This document shows positions 1 through 9,827 of a DNA stretch of 36,885 bases, piece after piece. The DNA is from Methanolinea sp. UBA473 (lineage in GTDB: Archaea; Halobacteriota; Methanomicrobia; Methanomicrobiales; Methanospirillaceae): positions 1 to 36,885 of the forward strand of contig DAEV01000127.1 in the NCBI GenBank assembly GCA_002509495.1, written 5' to 3'. The notes beneath the pieces are model-generated. The model did no database searches. It was not told where the DNA came from and worked only from the letters and a program-made list of their open reading frames with translations. Made by a program: the position numbers and the translations under genes. Each line of letters begins with the position of its first letter. Position 1 is the first letter of the stretch.

Positions 1-179
1 AGCCGGGTTTTTCGCTATTCTCATTTATCTATCTTACGACTCCTTACGGATCATTACCCATGAAAATGAACCTGCCAAAAAATATCTTGCTCTATCTGAC
101 AGGCGGCAGGCATGTCCCGGAACCCCTTTTTTCCAGGAAGAAACGTGCGATGGGGTACAGGTTGCAGGGGAGTTCATGA
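1..179. other. Leader region, no gene recognised
   Basis: This is the left edge of the window and the region upstream of the histidine kinase gene. No convincing reading frame or RNA gene is visible. A purine-rich stretch at about 165-173 lies just before the kinase start and could serve as its ribosome-binding site. Confidence 0.4.
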
Positions 180-3125
180 ATGTCCCCTCCCCCTGCTCAG
201 CATACCACAGTAACAGAGACCCAGTGGAAGATTGCAGTTGTTGCATTCTCCGCCGCCGCACTCATCCTGACGGTCTTTTGCCTCTCGAGGGGGATCACCG
301 TCATCTTCATGCACTTTTACTATATCCCGATCGTCCTCCTTGCCTACCATTACCGGAAAGCAGGATATGGGGGGATCGTCCTTCTTTGCCTCTCTTACCT
401 GGCCCTGACTCTCTTCTATGACTGGGGGGAGATCGAAATCATCGGAGGAGCTGTCGTCCGGACGATCGTGTTCCTCGGTATCGGGGCGCTCGTCATAATC
501 CTCTCGGATCACCTGGTCTCGGCCCAGAAGGAACTTGGAAAGAGCCTGGAGATCCGGACGAGCATCATCCAGAATGCCAATGTCTGGCTGATGGTGATCG
601 ATACGCACGGCAGGATCCTCGAATGGAACACCGCAGCGGAGGAGATGAGCGGGTACCCCGCGGAGAGTGTCCTTGGAAAAAACGAGATCTGGAGACAACT
701 CTATCCGGAAAAGGAGCAGAGGAGGGAGATCACCAGGCAGATCCTGGAGATCATTGAGAAAGACAGTTTCCTTGAGAACCTGAAAACCCGGATCACCTGC
801 AGGGACGGGTCAGAGAAGATCATGCTGTGGAACACCAAGATCCTGCCCGGAGAGGAGAACGATCCGAAACGGTTCATATCGATCGGCATCGATATCACGG
901 ATCTGACCCTGGCGGAAGAAAAGATGCGGGAGAGCGACAAACGGTACCGTACTCTTTATAAAAATATGCTTGGGGGTTTTGCGTATTGTCGAATGCTCTA
1001 CAGAGATGGCAGGCCCGACGACTTCCTCTACATCAGCGTGAATGAGGCGTTCGGGAACCTGACAGGCCTTCGGGATGTGGAGGGAAAACTGGCGACCGAC
1101 GTAATCCCGGAAATAAAGGAGAAGACTCCGGAACTCTTTGATATCTACGCCCGGGTAGCGGAGACAGGGATTCCCGAACAGTTCGAGATCAATTTCACAC
1201 CCCTTGGCATTCATCTGTTCATCTCGGTCTACAGCCCGGAGAGAGGCTACTTTGTCGCGCTCTTCGAGAATATCACCGAACGCAGGCGGGCAGAGAATGC
1301 TCTCCGGAGAAGCGAAGAGCGGTTCCGCTCCCTCGTCGAGACCACCAGCGACTTCGTCTGGGAGGTGGATGTCGGGGGGGCCTATACCTACGCAAGTCCG
1401 CAGGTGCGGAAAATTCTGGGATACGAACAGGAAGAACTCATCGGCAAGACACCGTTCGACTTCATGCCGCCGGAGGAAGCACAGCGTGTATCCGCGGAAT
1501 TCTTCCGGATCGTGAATTCCCGGCTTCCTATCTCCGCCCTCGAGAACCGGTGCCTCCACAGGAACGGGAATGTCGTGATCCTCGAGACGAGCGGCGTGCC
1601 CTGGTTGACAGAGGACGGATCCCTGATCGGATACCGCGGCATCGACAGGGATATTACCCGGCGCAAACAAGCCGAGGAATCGCTTCGCGAGACCAACGAA
1701 TACCTCCGCAACCTTCTGAACCATGCAAACGCTCCTATCATGGTCTGGGATCCTGAGTTCAGGATCACCCGGTTCAATCATGCATTCGAACGCCTTACAG
1801 GAAGGACCGAAGGGGAGGTCGCCGGCAAGCATCTCTCCATTCTCTTCCCGGAGGAGAGTCGGGATACCTCCCTCGACCAGATCCGAACGACCCTTGCGGG
1901 GGAGAGGTGGGAATCTGTGGAGATCCCAATCCAGCACATTTCAGGAGATACCCACATTGTGCTCTGGAACTCGGCAAACATCCTGGATCCTGCCGGAACC
2001 ATCATCTCCACGATTGCACAGGGGCAGGATATCACGGAGCGGAAACGAACAGAAGAAGCGCTCAGGACGAACGAGGAACAGCTCAGCCTGGTGATCGAAG
2101 GGTCGGGAGTGGGACTCTGGGACTGGAATATCCAGACAGGAAAGACGGTCTTCAATGAACGATGGGCTGAAATTGCAGGGTACAGTCTTTCAGAGTTATC
2201 ACCCTTATCCATCGAAACCTGGACAACTCTCTGCCATCCGGAGGACCTGGCGATATCCGACGCGCTGCTCAAGGAGCATTTCGCGAAGAAGTCTCCGAGG
2301 TATGAATGCGAGGCGCGGATCCGCCATAAGGACGGCCACTGGGTCTGGGTGCTCGACCGGGGGAAGGTGGTCGAGTGGGATCGGGACGACCGCCCTATCA
2401 GGATGGCCGGAACCCACCTCGATATCACCGATCGGAAACAGGTCGAGGAAGCCCTCCGAATGGCAAACAAAAAACTCAACCTGCTCTCAAGCATCACCCG
2501 CCACGACATCCTTAACCAGCTCGCGGCATTGCAGGGATACCTGGAACTCACCGAGGACTATGATGTGGAACCGACACTGCAGAAGTATCTCGATCGGATG
2601 AAGATCGTGTCCCAGGCGATCCAGAAGCAGATCGAGTTCACCCGGATCTACCAGGATATCGGAATCGTTGCCCCTGCCTGGCAGGAGGTCCGCAGGACGA
2701 TAGTGCATGCGGCACAGGCCCTGACCCTGGGGGAGATCCGGATTGAGGAAGAGAATACCGACGTCTGGGTGCTGGCCGATCCTCTCTTCGAGAAGGTGTT
2801 CTACAATCTCTTCGATAACGCTCTAAAATACGGAGAGAAGATCACAAGGATCCGCTGTTCTACCGTCAGGGGGGAGGAGATCTTGTCACTGGTGATCGAG
2901 GATGACGGCGTCGGTGTATCTATGGCAGATAAAAAAAGGCTTTTTGAACGCGGATTTGGGAAACACACCGGTTTTGGCCTCTTTCTCAGCAGGGAGATCC
3001 TTGCGATCACGGGCATCACGATCACCGAGAAGGGGGAGCCGGGCATGGGAGCACGGTTCGAAATCGTTGTGCCGAGCGGGGGATTCCGGTTTGATCTTGC
3101 ATCGAACGACTCCGACCGTGGTTGA
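180..3125 (+). CDS. Multi-PAS membrane sensor histidine kinase
   Basis: A 981-residue sensor kinase. The N-terminus has about four hydrophobic segments between residues 15 and 112. Five PAS-type domains follow at roughly 125-245, 255-370, 378-500, 508-625 and 634-755; each ends in the usual D-[IL]-T-x-R/L linker (for example DITERRRAE, DITRRKQAE, DITERKRTE). The dimerisation/phosphoacceptor region carries His775 in TRHDILNQL. The ATPase domain has its N-box at Asn880 (FDNALKYGE), a G1 box EDDGVGV at 907-913 and a G2 box GFGLFL at 931-936. This H-box form is typical of methanogen kinases. There is no receiver domain and no neighbouring response regulator, so it is an orphan whose signal and output are unknown. 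The ATG at 180 gives an intact membrane region. Confidence 0.93.
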   Translation: MSPPPAQHTTVTETQWKIAVVAFSAAALILTVFCLSRGITVIFMHFYYIPIVLLAYHYRKAGYGGIVLLCLSYLALTLFYDWGEIEIIGGAVVRTIVFLGIGALVIILSDHLVSAQKELGKSLEIRTSIIQNANVWLMVIDTHGRILEWNTAAEEMSGYPAESVLGKNEIWRQLYPEKEQRREITRQILEIIEKDSFLENLKTRITCRDGSEKIMLWNTKILPGEENDPKRFISIGIDITDLTLAEEKMRESDKRYRTLYKNMLGGFAYCRMLYRDGRPDDFLYISVNEAFGNLTGLRDVEGKLATDVIPEIKEKTPELFDIYARVAETGIPEQFEINFTPLGIHLFISVYSPERGYFVALFENITERRRAENALRRSEERFRSLVETTSDFVWEVDVGGAYTYASPQVRKILGYEQEELIGKTPFDFMPPEEAQRVSAEFFRIVNSRLPISALENRCLHRNGNVVILETSGVPWLTEDGSLIGYRGIDRDITRRKQAEESLRETNEYLRNLLNHANAPIMVWDPEFRITRFNHAFERLTGRTEGEVAGKHLSILFPEESRDTSLDQIRTTLAGERWESVEIPIQHISGDTHIVLWNSANILDPAGTIISTIAQGQDITERKRTEEALRTNEEQLSLVIEGSGVGLWDWNIQTGKTVFNERWAEIAGYSLSELSPLSIETWTTLCHPEDLAISDALLKEHFAKKSPRYECEARIRHKDGHWVWVLDRGKVVEWDRDDRPIRMAGTHLDITDRKQVEEALRMANKKLNLLSSITRHDILNQLAALQGYLELTEDYDVEPTLQKYLDRMKIVSQAIQKQIEFTRIYQDIGIVAPAWQEVRRTIVHAAQALTLGEIRIEEENTDVWVLADPLFEKVFYNLFDNALKYGEKITRIRCSTVRGEEILSLVIEDDGVGVSMADKKRLFERGFGKHTGFGLFLSREILAITGITITEKGEPGMGARFEIVVPSGGFRFDLASNDSDRG

Positions 3126-3643
3126 ATCATTCATACGATCCTGACCAATTGCCCATTCCCTAAAGAGCCACCTGACCATTGCAATTCTGCACGCATTTTC
3201 GCTTCCGGTCCTTCCTCATCCCGCGAAGGGTCTTAGATTAAGCCGCTGATCGTGCATAAGATGACAATTACCCCGGTTTTCGATGGAGCAGTCCGAGTGC
3301 TGCCTGCATGGTGAGTTTGTCGGTAATCGAGATGCCGGAGCAGGCGATGAGCGCGGGGGTCATCTTTAACGATTCTGTAAAGGTTCCGCAGGCACCACCG
3401 CAACCACTTCCACAGCCGCTGTCTTTTCCGGCGGTCTCCCTGTCCCTGGTTGCGGACGTTTTTATACGGCCTTCACCCTTTCAGCAGACAGTGACGATCT
3501 TCTCAACATCGTCCCCTGTAAAGGATTTCAAGGGACCCTTCTGGATTCCGGGTTCGGTCACAACCAGGTGCTGCCCGGCGCTAATTCCCTGTGCACCGGC
3601 CAGTCTTTTTTCCAACTTCCTTTCCCTTCTGATACAGGAAATA
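3126..3643. other. Intergenic region with a possible decayed minus-strand gene
   Basis: About 520 bases between the kinase and the polyphosphate kinase. The plus frame of ppk is open back to 3308, but its predicted sequence there is proline/serine-rich and unlike the family. On the minus strand two consecutive stretches in one frame look more protein-like. One, about 3481-3700, contains a CxxC (RCSGCG) and ends IVTVC before TGA. The other, about 3268-3480, contains SGCGSGCGGACG and ends before TAA at 3268-3270. A TATA-like element usable in either direction (TTTTTATACGG) lies near 3459-3470. The region may hold a decayed or unrecognised cysteine-rich gene. Confidence 0.35.
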
Positions 3644-5842
3644 TTGGGATCTCTATTGAAAAGTAGAAGACCGCACCCGGAACATCTGATTAAAGCGATT
3701 TTACATCGGGATGGAGGGATATTCGATCTGAAGAATAAGCGGGGAAAGAGACGGGAAGAGGTTCCTCCGTCCCTGGGTGATCCCTCACTGTATATCAACC
3801 GGGAGACCAGCTGGCTTCAGTTCACCCGGAGGATTCTGGGAGAAGCGGAAGGAGCCGCCCATCCTCTGCTTGAGAGGGTGAAGTTTCTTGCGCTCTGCGG
3901 GAGCAACCTGGACGAGTTCTTCATGATCCGGGTCTCCGGACTGTGGAGACAGCAGAAGATGGGGGTCCTGGAAGTCCCCCCGGACGGTCGCTCCCCTGAT
4001 CTGCAACTGGCAGTCATTCGGAAGATGGTTCAATCTCTTCTGGAAGACTTATCCCTTTGCTGGCAGGATCGGCTCCTCCCCGAACTGGAGCAGAACGCGA
4101 TTAGGATCGTAATGTATTCCGATCTACCGGGGGAAAACCAGGCCATCCTACGGAATCATTTCCAGAAGGAAATCGCGCCGGCACTGACTCCGCTCGCGTT
4201 CGATGCGACTCATCCTTTTCCCTTTATTTCCAATTTATCCCTCAACTTGGCTATCATTTTAAGAGGATCCTCCGGTGAGGAATTATTCGCAAGGGTAAAA
4301 ATCCCCACCACACTCTTCCCCCGATTTGTTCCGGTGTCTCCTGGAACCAGCCAAACCGAGGCGAGATCTCTGACCTATGTGCTCCTTGAGGACCTCGTAG
4401 CTTCCAACCTGGACCTCCTCTTCCCTGGGATGACCATCCAGTCCGTGTATCCCTTCCGGGTAACGAGGGATGCGGACATCGAGATCCGGGATGATGAGGC
4501 CTCCGATCTCCTCACGGCAGTGGAGGAGAGCATGGAGGCAAGGAGGACCGGGGTTCCCATCCGCCTTGAGATCGATCAAGCAGCGACGCCGCGGATATGC
4601 AGGATCCTTGCCAATAAACTTAAACTCCCATTTTCCCACGTCTATCTTCTCAAGAATCCTCTCGGTTATGCAGACTTCATGGAGCTTACTTCACTTACTC
4701 GCCCGGAATTGAAGGACCCCCCTTTTTTACCCTCCATCCCACCCGCCTTTCTCAAGGAAAAGAACGTATTCAGCGCTTTGAAGTCCGGAGATGTACTCCT
4801 TTACCATCCTTATGAAAGTTTCTTGCCTGTTATCTCCCTGCTCCAACAGGCGGCGAAGGATCCCCATGTCCTGGCAATCAAGGTAACCCTCTATCGGATC
4901 GATTCCGGTTCCCCCTTAATCGACGCGCTAATCGATGCATATCACAACGGGAAGCAGGTCTCCGCTATGGTCGAGCTGAAAGCCCGTTTCGATGAAAAAC
5001 GGAACATTTCCTGGGCAAGGGCACTGGAAAGGGCGGGAGTCCATGTTGTTTACGGACTATCAGGCCTTAAAGTTCATGGCAAGATGTGCATGGTCGTACG
5101 ACGGGAAGGGGACCATATCGTGCGATACGTACACCTCGGGACCGGTAACTATAACGCCAGTACCGCGCGTATCTATGGCGACTTGGGTTTCTTCACATCC
5201 GATCCTGAGATCGGTGCCGATGTAGCCGATCTTTTCAACATGCTTACCGGTTACTCGAACTTGAAAACCTTCCGGAAGCTGCTGGTTTCTCCGTTCACCC
5301 TTCGTAGGGAAATTACCGAAAGGATCGAGCGGGAGATCCAGCACCAACATGATACCGGCGATGGATTCCTCGTGTTCAAGATGAATGGGCTGGAGGATAA
5401 GGAGATGATTCAGACACTCTACCGTGCTTCCCAGGCAGGTGTCCGCATCCGGCTGGATATCCGTGGGATCTGCTGTCTCCGGCCAGGGATTCCAAAGGTT
5501 AGCGAGACTATCCGAGTGACCTCCATTGTGGATCGATTTCTGGAGCACGCCCGTCTCTACTTTTTCTCTCATGGAGGTGAGCAGGAGCTGTTCCTTGGTA
5601 GCGCTGATTTAAGGCCAAGAAATCTCGATCGCCGGATAGAGATCCTCTTCCCGATTAGAAATCCGAAAATGAAGAAAGTTATCCTGGATACCGTCCTTGA
5701 GGCTCATCTGAAGGACAATGTCAAGGCCTGGGAACTTCAATCCGATGGGAGTTACCAGCGGGTGGTTCCATTCGAGGGGGAGGAGAAGATCCATTCCCAG
5801 CAATGGCTGATCGACCATAGGGGTTGCTGGCAACAGTACTAA
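3644..5842 (+). CDS. ppk1: Polyphosphate kinase (PPK1 family)
   Basis: Makes long-chain polyphosphate from ATP through a phosphohistidine intermediate. Family order is visible: the N-terminal motif YINRETSWLQF near 3790, then KFLALCGSNLDEFFMIRV, the catalytic stretch KVHGKMC (His codon near 5074), GTGNYNASTARIYGDLGFF, LEHARLYFF with the second conserved histidine, and SADLRPRNLDRRIE, where the family more often has a DWM sequence after SA. The frame is open to 3308, but the first ~110 codons are unlike the family. I prefer a TTG start at 3644 (after AGGA) or 3656, giving about 730 residues, nearer the usual ~690. The exact start is uncertain. It is the first gene of a three-gene polyphosphate operon; the next gene starts 17 bases after its stop. 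Confidence 0.92.
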   Translation: MGSLLKSRRPHPEHLIKAILHRDGGIFDLKNKRGKRREEVPPSLGDPSLYINRETSWLQFTRRILGEAEGAAHPLLERVKFLALCGSNLDEFFMIRVSGLWRQQKMGVLEVPPDGRSPDLQLAVIRKMVQSLLEDLSLCWQDRLLPELEQNAIRIVMYSDLPGENQAILRNHFQKEIAPALTPLAFDATHPFPFISNLSLNLAIILRGSSGEELFARVKIPTTLFPRFVPVSPGTSQTEARSLTYVLLEDLVASNLDLLFPGMTIQSVYPFRVTRDADIEIRDDEASDLLTAVEESMEARRTGVPIRLEIDQAATPRICRILANKLKLPFSHVYLLKNPLGYADFMELTSLTRPELKDPPFLPSIPPAFLKEKNVFSALKSGDVLLYHPYESFLPVISLLQQAAKDPHVLAIKVTLYRIDSGSPLIDALIDAYHNGKQVSAMVELKARFDEKRNISWARALERAGVHVVYGLSGLKVHGKMCMVVRREGDHIVRYVHLGTGNYNASTARIYGDLGFFTSDPEIGADVADLFNMLTGYSNLKTFRKLLVSPFTLRREITERIEREIQHQHDTGDGFLVFKMNGLEDKEMIQTLYRASQAGVRIRLDIRGICCLRPGIPKVSETIRVTSIVDRFLEHARLYFFSHGGEQELFLGSADLRPRNLDRRIEILFPIRNPKMKKVILDTVLEAHLKDNVKAWELQSDGSYQRVVPFEGEEKIHSQQWLIDHRGCWQQY

Positions 5843-5859
5843 TGTTAGGGGCGTGACTG

Positions 5860-7440
5860 GTGAATAAGCAGGATCAGGGCCTTTTCTGTTTGTATGGAGG
5901 ATCCATCCTCAGTCCGCTCTTTGATCAGTTCATTCAACAGGTAGAGGGAATCCGGCTCTCCAAGGATCCTGAATACATCCATGATTTGCGCGTCGCGTCC
6001 CGGCGTCTCCGGGCTGCCCTCTCGGTCTTTGGCCCCTGTTTTCCGAACCGATCCTATCGCCGCTGGATAAAAGAAATCCGGTATACCGCAAACGCCTTGG
6101 GAAGGGTACGGGATCGCGATGTTCAGATTTGCTTCCTGCGGGAAACAATTTCCAATACCCGCGAATCCTATCATCGACCTGGAATGGAATACCTCCTCCG
6201 ACTCCTTTTATTCGGTCGGGACACACTTCAGGATTCCATCCGGGAAACGCTGGATCGCCTGGAAAACACGAGAATTACGCAGGACTTCCGGAACCTGACC
6301 GCCCTTCCGCAGGATCCGGGTGATCGGGCATACAAACGGGATCCATTCCTCTGTTCCCGCGCCCGGCACGATATCCGACGGAGGATCGAAGACCTGGTAC
6401 GGTTCGAAGAAGCGTTGCAGGATCCTGAGTCCAAAGAAGGCCATCACGAGATGAGGATCGCGGCAAAACGGCTGCGGTATACCATGGAGGTCTATTCGCC
6501 CCTCCTGGAGGGAGAACTCATGCCTGCGATCATCACGATGCGCAACTTCCAGGATGCACTGGGAGAACTCCACGACACCGATGTATGGATAGGGTTGTTG
6601 CCACGATTCCTGGAGGAAGGGCAGTCATTTCCCGGAAATGCGGGAGAGCAGTCCCAGCTCACGGCTTTGATTGAGCCGGGAATTCTGCATCTGCTGCGGG
6701 AGTGCAGGGCTACCCGAACGCGGCAGTACGCAAAGGCACTCGGGCAATGGAAAGAAATTCGGGCGGAGAAGACAATCGAGGGGATCCAGGCGGTTCTTCT
6801 TCCGGGAGCCGAAGCACAGAAAGCCATGCAGCCGGAACGTAAATCCGGTGGGGACAAGAAACGTCTCGACCAGGTTGTCCGGGTGGCCGAGAACTATCGG
6901 TACGAAGAAGAGCATTCCCGTCATGTTACCTCTCTTGCGCTTGCATTGTTCGATGATCTCATCACTCTTCATCGAATGGGGAGTACACAGAAAAAATGGC
7001 TGCATTTTGCCGGAATTCTTCATGATATTGGGTATTTCAGGAGTGAAAAAGGCCACCAGAAGAAAGGACTCGCCCTTGTCCTTGCAGACTCCGATCTCCC
7101 GTTCACTCCCCGGGAGCGCAGTATTATCGGCTCGATCGTTCGATACCACGGGACCGAGAAACCCACTCCCCGCCACGTTCCTTTCGGCCGATTATCCCAT
7201 AAGGACCAGCGCAGGGTGAGCATGCTCGCGGCGATCCTCCGGATAGCGGATGCACTCGATGTGAGCCATGAAGCACTTATCTCCCGGATCGAACCGGAGT
7301 TGCAGAACGACAGGGTGCACCTTCACTGTTACGCTCCTTACCCTTCCCCTTCCGAAGAATCGGCATTTTGCCGTAAGAAGGATCTATTTGAGACCATATT
7401 CCAGCGTTCTGTTGAGATGTCGTGGAGAGCGGCTGCATGA
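5860..7440 (+). CDS. CHAD domain-HD domain fusion protein
   Basis: A 526-residue protein of two parts. Residues about 15-300 form a CHAD domain (conserved histidine alpha-helical domain, known to bind polyphosphate), shown by HDLRVASRRLRAAL near residue 41 and HEMRIAAKRLRYTMEVY near residue 195. Residues about 330-526 resemble the HD-type C-terminal half of Ppx/GppA enzymes, with EEHSRHV, ILHDIGYF, GHQKKG and IVRYHG. The N-terminal actin-like phosphatase half of Ppx is absent. The start is GTG at 5860 with GGGG upstream. It sits between ppk and ppx and overlaps ppx by four bases (ATGA). A polyphosphate-binding regulator or phosphohydrolase is likely; the HD activity is inferred. Confidence 0.88.
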   Translation: MNKQDQGLFCLYGGSILSPLFDQFIQQVEGIRLSKDPEYIHDLRVASRRLRAALSVFGPCFPNRSYRRWIKEIRYTANALGRVRDRDVQICFLRETISNTRESYHRPGMEYLLRLLLFGRDTLQDSIRETLDRLENTRITQDFRNLTALPQDPGDRAYKRDPFLCSRARHDIRRRIEDLVRFEEALQDPESKEGHHEMRIAAKRLRYTMEVYSPLLEGELMPAIITMRNFQDALGELHDTDVWIGLLPRFLEEGQSFPGNAGEQSQLTALIEPGILHLLRECRATRTRQYAKALGQWKEIRAEKTIEGIQAVLLPGAEAQKAMQPERKSGGDKKRLDQVVRVAENYRYEEEHSRHVTSLALALFDDLITLHRMGSTQKKWLHFAGILHDIGYFRSEKGHQKKGLALVLADSDLPFTPRERSIIGSIVRYHGTEKPTPRHVPFGRLSHKDQRRVSMLAAILRIADALDVSHEALISRIEPELQNDRVHLHCYAPYPSPSEESAFCRKKDLFETIFQRSVEMSWRAAA

Positions 7441-9011
7441 ACGAGCGCATCATAGGATTTTTGGATATCGGCACAAACTCCGTTCGCATCCTGGTTGTAC
7501 GATTGAACCATAATTATTCATACACCGTTCTAAGCCGGCAGAAAGAACTCATCCGTCTCGGAGAAGGAGAATTTTCGGGGAGGGGATACCTCAAGCGACC
7601 GGCAATCGACCGTACAGTCCTTGTATGCCGTTATTTTTCAAAACTCGCACGTTCGTTCGGTGCGGAACAGATCGTTGCGGTTGCCACGTCGGCGACCAGG
7701 GAGGCAAGGAACCGGAACATCCTTATCTCCCGGATAAAAGAGGTGACAGGCCTGGATCTCCAGGTGATATCGGGAAAGGAAGAGGCCCGTCTCACGTACC
7801 TTGGAGTATCCAGCGGAGTCCATTTGAATGAGAAGCAAGCCATTTTCATCGATATTGGCGGAGGGAGTACCGAGGTCGTGGTCGGAACCCAGAGAGAGTT
7901 CTCATTCATTGACAGCAAGCGGCTCGGCGCCCTTCGCCTGAGCGCAGTATTCCCTCCAGACAGAGAAGGGCGAATCAGTAAGAAAACGTACATCGCGATG
8001 CGGACCCATATCGATGAGACGCTTTTAGGGACGATACAGGGACTTTCCTCCTATCGAGTGGATTGTGTCATAGGTAGCTCGGGAACCATTGAAACCCTGA
8101 CAGATATTGCGTCACGACTACATCGTCCCGGAAGTCTCCAATCCAGGGAAGGCATTTTAAGCCGCCAGGACCTTGAACGTGTAATCACGCTCCTCCGGTC
8201 CAGGAGTATCGAAGAGCGGAAAAAAATCCCGGGAATGAACCCGGAACGGGCAGATATTATCGTAGGTGGGGCTGCCATTCTGGAATCCCTCATGGAGTCC
8301 CTGGATATCAATGAGATCCGGGCCAGTGAACGAGGCCTCCGTGAAGGACTTCTGATCGATTTTTTACAGAGAGAAGAAGGGTACTTCCCTATCCAGAAGA
8401 TGTCCATCAGGAGGATCAGCGTCCTGCGCCTTGCCCGCCTGTTTCGTGCGGACGAGGTCCATGCCAGTACCACTGCAAGACTTGCCTTGCGGCTGTTCGA
8501 CAGTGCGGAAGAGGCCGGGCTCCACCACATGGACAACAGAAAAAGGGAACTCCTGGAATATGCCGCCATCCTGCACGATGTCGGGAGCTATCTCTCCTTC
8601 GATAACCACGAACTTCACTCATATTACCTCATTAAAAACGGGGATCTCCTCGGATTCAACGAACACGAGATCGCGATGATGGCAAACATCGCCAGATACC
8701 ACAGGAAATACCTCTCCCCAAAACAGGCAAGGACCATCGAGGATCTGGATCATGCTGCCACGGGGGAGGTCCGGATCCTGGCAAACCTTCTCTGTCTTGC
8801 AAACAGCCTGGACCGGAGTCATACCGGTGCGATTCAGGATGTCCGGATCTTCTCCCCCACACCCGGTGAAGCTCGGATCGAGCTCAATGCAAAAAATGGG
8901 TGCGACCTTGAATTGTGGGGTCTGAACTTTCACAAAAAAGACTTTGAAAGGACTTTTCATAGATCCCTCCGGATCCAGACCCATCATCCTTCCGAAAGCA
9001 CGCCATCATAA
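7437..9011 (+). CDS. ppx: Exopolyphosphatase, Ppx/GppA family with HD domain
   Basis: Releases phosphate from polyphosphate ends, or hydrolyses pppGpp in the GppA branch. The actin-like fold shows FLDIGTNSVRILVV near the N-terminus, ATSATREARN, the second phosphate-binding loop FIDIGGGSTEVVVG and GSSGTIETL. The C-terminal half is an HD-like module with ILHDVGSYLSFDNHELHSYY and IARYHRKY. The frame is open from a GTG at 7422, but ATG 7437 is better: it overlaps the previous stop as ATGA, has GGAGAG upstream, and starts directly before the family motif. The product is 524 residues. It is translationally coupled to the CHAD-HD gene, so synthesis and breakdown of polyphosphate are encoded together. 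Confidence 0.92.
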   Translation: MNERIIGFLDIGTNSVRILVVRLNHNYSYTVLSRQKELIRLGEGEFSGRGYLKRPAIDRTVLVCRYFSKLARSFGAEQIVAVATSATREARNRNILISRIKEVTGLDLQVISGKEEARLTYLGVSSGVHLNEKQAIFIDIGGGSTEVVVGTQREFSFIDSKRLGALRLSAVFPPDREGRISKKTYIAMRTHIDETLLGTIQGLSSYRVDCVIGSSGTIETLTDIASRLHRPGSLQSREGILSRQDLERVITLLRSRSIEERKKIPGMNPERADIIVGGAAILESLMESLDINEIRASERGLREGLLIDFLQREEGYFPIQKMSIRRISVLRLARLFRADEVHASTTARLALRLFDSAEEAGLHHMDNRKRELLEYAAILHDVGSYLSFDNHELHSYYLIKNGDLLGFNEHEIAMMANIARYHRKYLSPKQARTIEDLDHAATGEVRILANLLCLANSLDRSHTGAIQDVRIFSPTPGEARIELNAKNGCDLELWGLNFHKKDFERTFHRSLRIQTHHPSESTPS

Positions 9012-9488
9012 TCCGGCTATTTGTTGAGGAGTCTTGCTTCGGACCAAACAATCTTTCTGCAGGCAGCAATGGGCCCATGTGGACCAACCGGAGACAAAGA
9101 ATGTCAATTTACGAAAGAAGAGGGAATCCGAAGGAAATGAGAATCCCTTCCCAACGTCCGTGTCCGGGAGTGTACGCCGGGACGGCCGTACCTGTCCCAT
9201 ACACCGAGGGGAATGGTATCCGTCGGCGCTGATTGGATTTTTCCACCTGCACGATACGGCCTGAGCAGGTTGGGAAACGAACGTCTTCTATGCAGGTGAT
9301 ATCTTCGCGGCTGAACGGGGAAACGGGAACGATTTTTAGTTGATAGGTAGATTTGACCGAAGAACGAGCAAAATCGTTGATCGAGACCGTACGGTTAGGG
9401 AAGACTTTATCTATATATTTGAAATATCTATATATTTACTATATTCTAAATGATTAAAATTTATATACTTGGATCTTCAATATAGTGT
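9012..9488. promoter_or_regulatory. AT-rich promoter with direct repeats
   Basis: No gene is seen in most of this gap. Its right end is very AT-rich. ATCTATATATTT occurs twice, at 9409-9420 and 9426-9437, a 17-base period. A TATA-like element (TTTATATA) lies at about 9460-9467. An ATG follows at 9489, which is the spacing expected for a leaderless archaeal transcript. Confidence 0.5.
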
Positions 9489-9827
9489 ATGCCGTGCATC
9501 GAACAGGCGAGAGATCCGGGGGGGCATAGAGCTCCCCGTGAAAATACACACCACATTGTCCAGATGAGTCTGCATGAATTCGCCCATTTGCAATCATCCC
9601 GGAGGGAAGAGGGGACGTCTCACGGAGCCGTGATCGATGTCGGAAATTCCCGGTTCATCATAAAAAGCGGGGATACTCGTCTCATCGAAGAACTCAGCCA
9701 ATTCTGTGAATTGCTCAAAGGGACACCCCGGGCGGAGGTACATTTCACTAACAAGCTATTCCACTGCACGGAACAGGGAAAGCTTCAGCCTTGGGGATGG
9801 CAGCGACAGTCGAACGGGACCCGCTGA
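9489..9827 (+). CDS. Small hypothetical protein, probably leaderless
   Basis: A 112-residue protein I do not recognise. The ATG at 9489 lies about 25 bases from a TATA-like element, which suggests translation from the very 5' end of the message. There is no Shine-Dalgarno sequence. The central part (GAVIDVGNSRFIIKSGDTRLIEELSQF) looks like a folded alpha/beta segment. The first 25 and last 20 residues are polar and less convincing. An internal ATG at 9564 (MSLHEFAHL) is an alternative start. No signal peptide or membrane segment is seen. Confidence 0.5.
   Translation: MPCIEQARDPGGHRAPRENTHHIVQMSLHEFAHLQSSRREEGTSHGAVIDVGNSRFIIKSGDTRLIEELSQFCELLKGTPRAEVHFTNKLFHCTEQGKLQPWGWQRQSNGTR

Noticed and set aside
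810..1937. 375-codon minus-strand open frame under the histidine kinase
   Set aside because: It is antisense to clear PAS domains and its predicted protein shows no recognisable domain.
3308..3643. N-terminal extension of polyphosphate kinase
   Set aside because: The ~110 extra codons are proline/serine-rich and unlike the family, and the minus strand reads better over the same bases.
3268..3700. Selenocysteine read-through at the in-frame TGA
   Set aside because: No selenocysteine insertion element was identified, the lineage is not known for selenoproteins, and decay or two separate frames explain it more simply.
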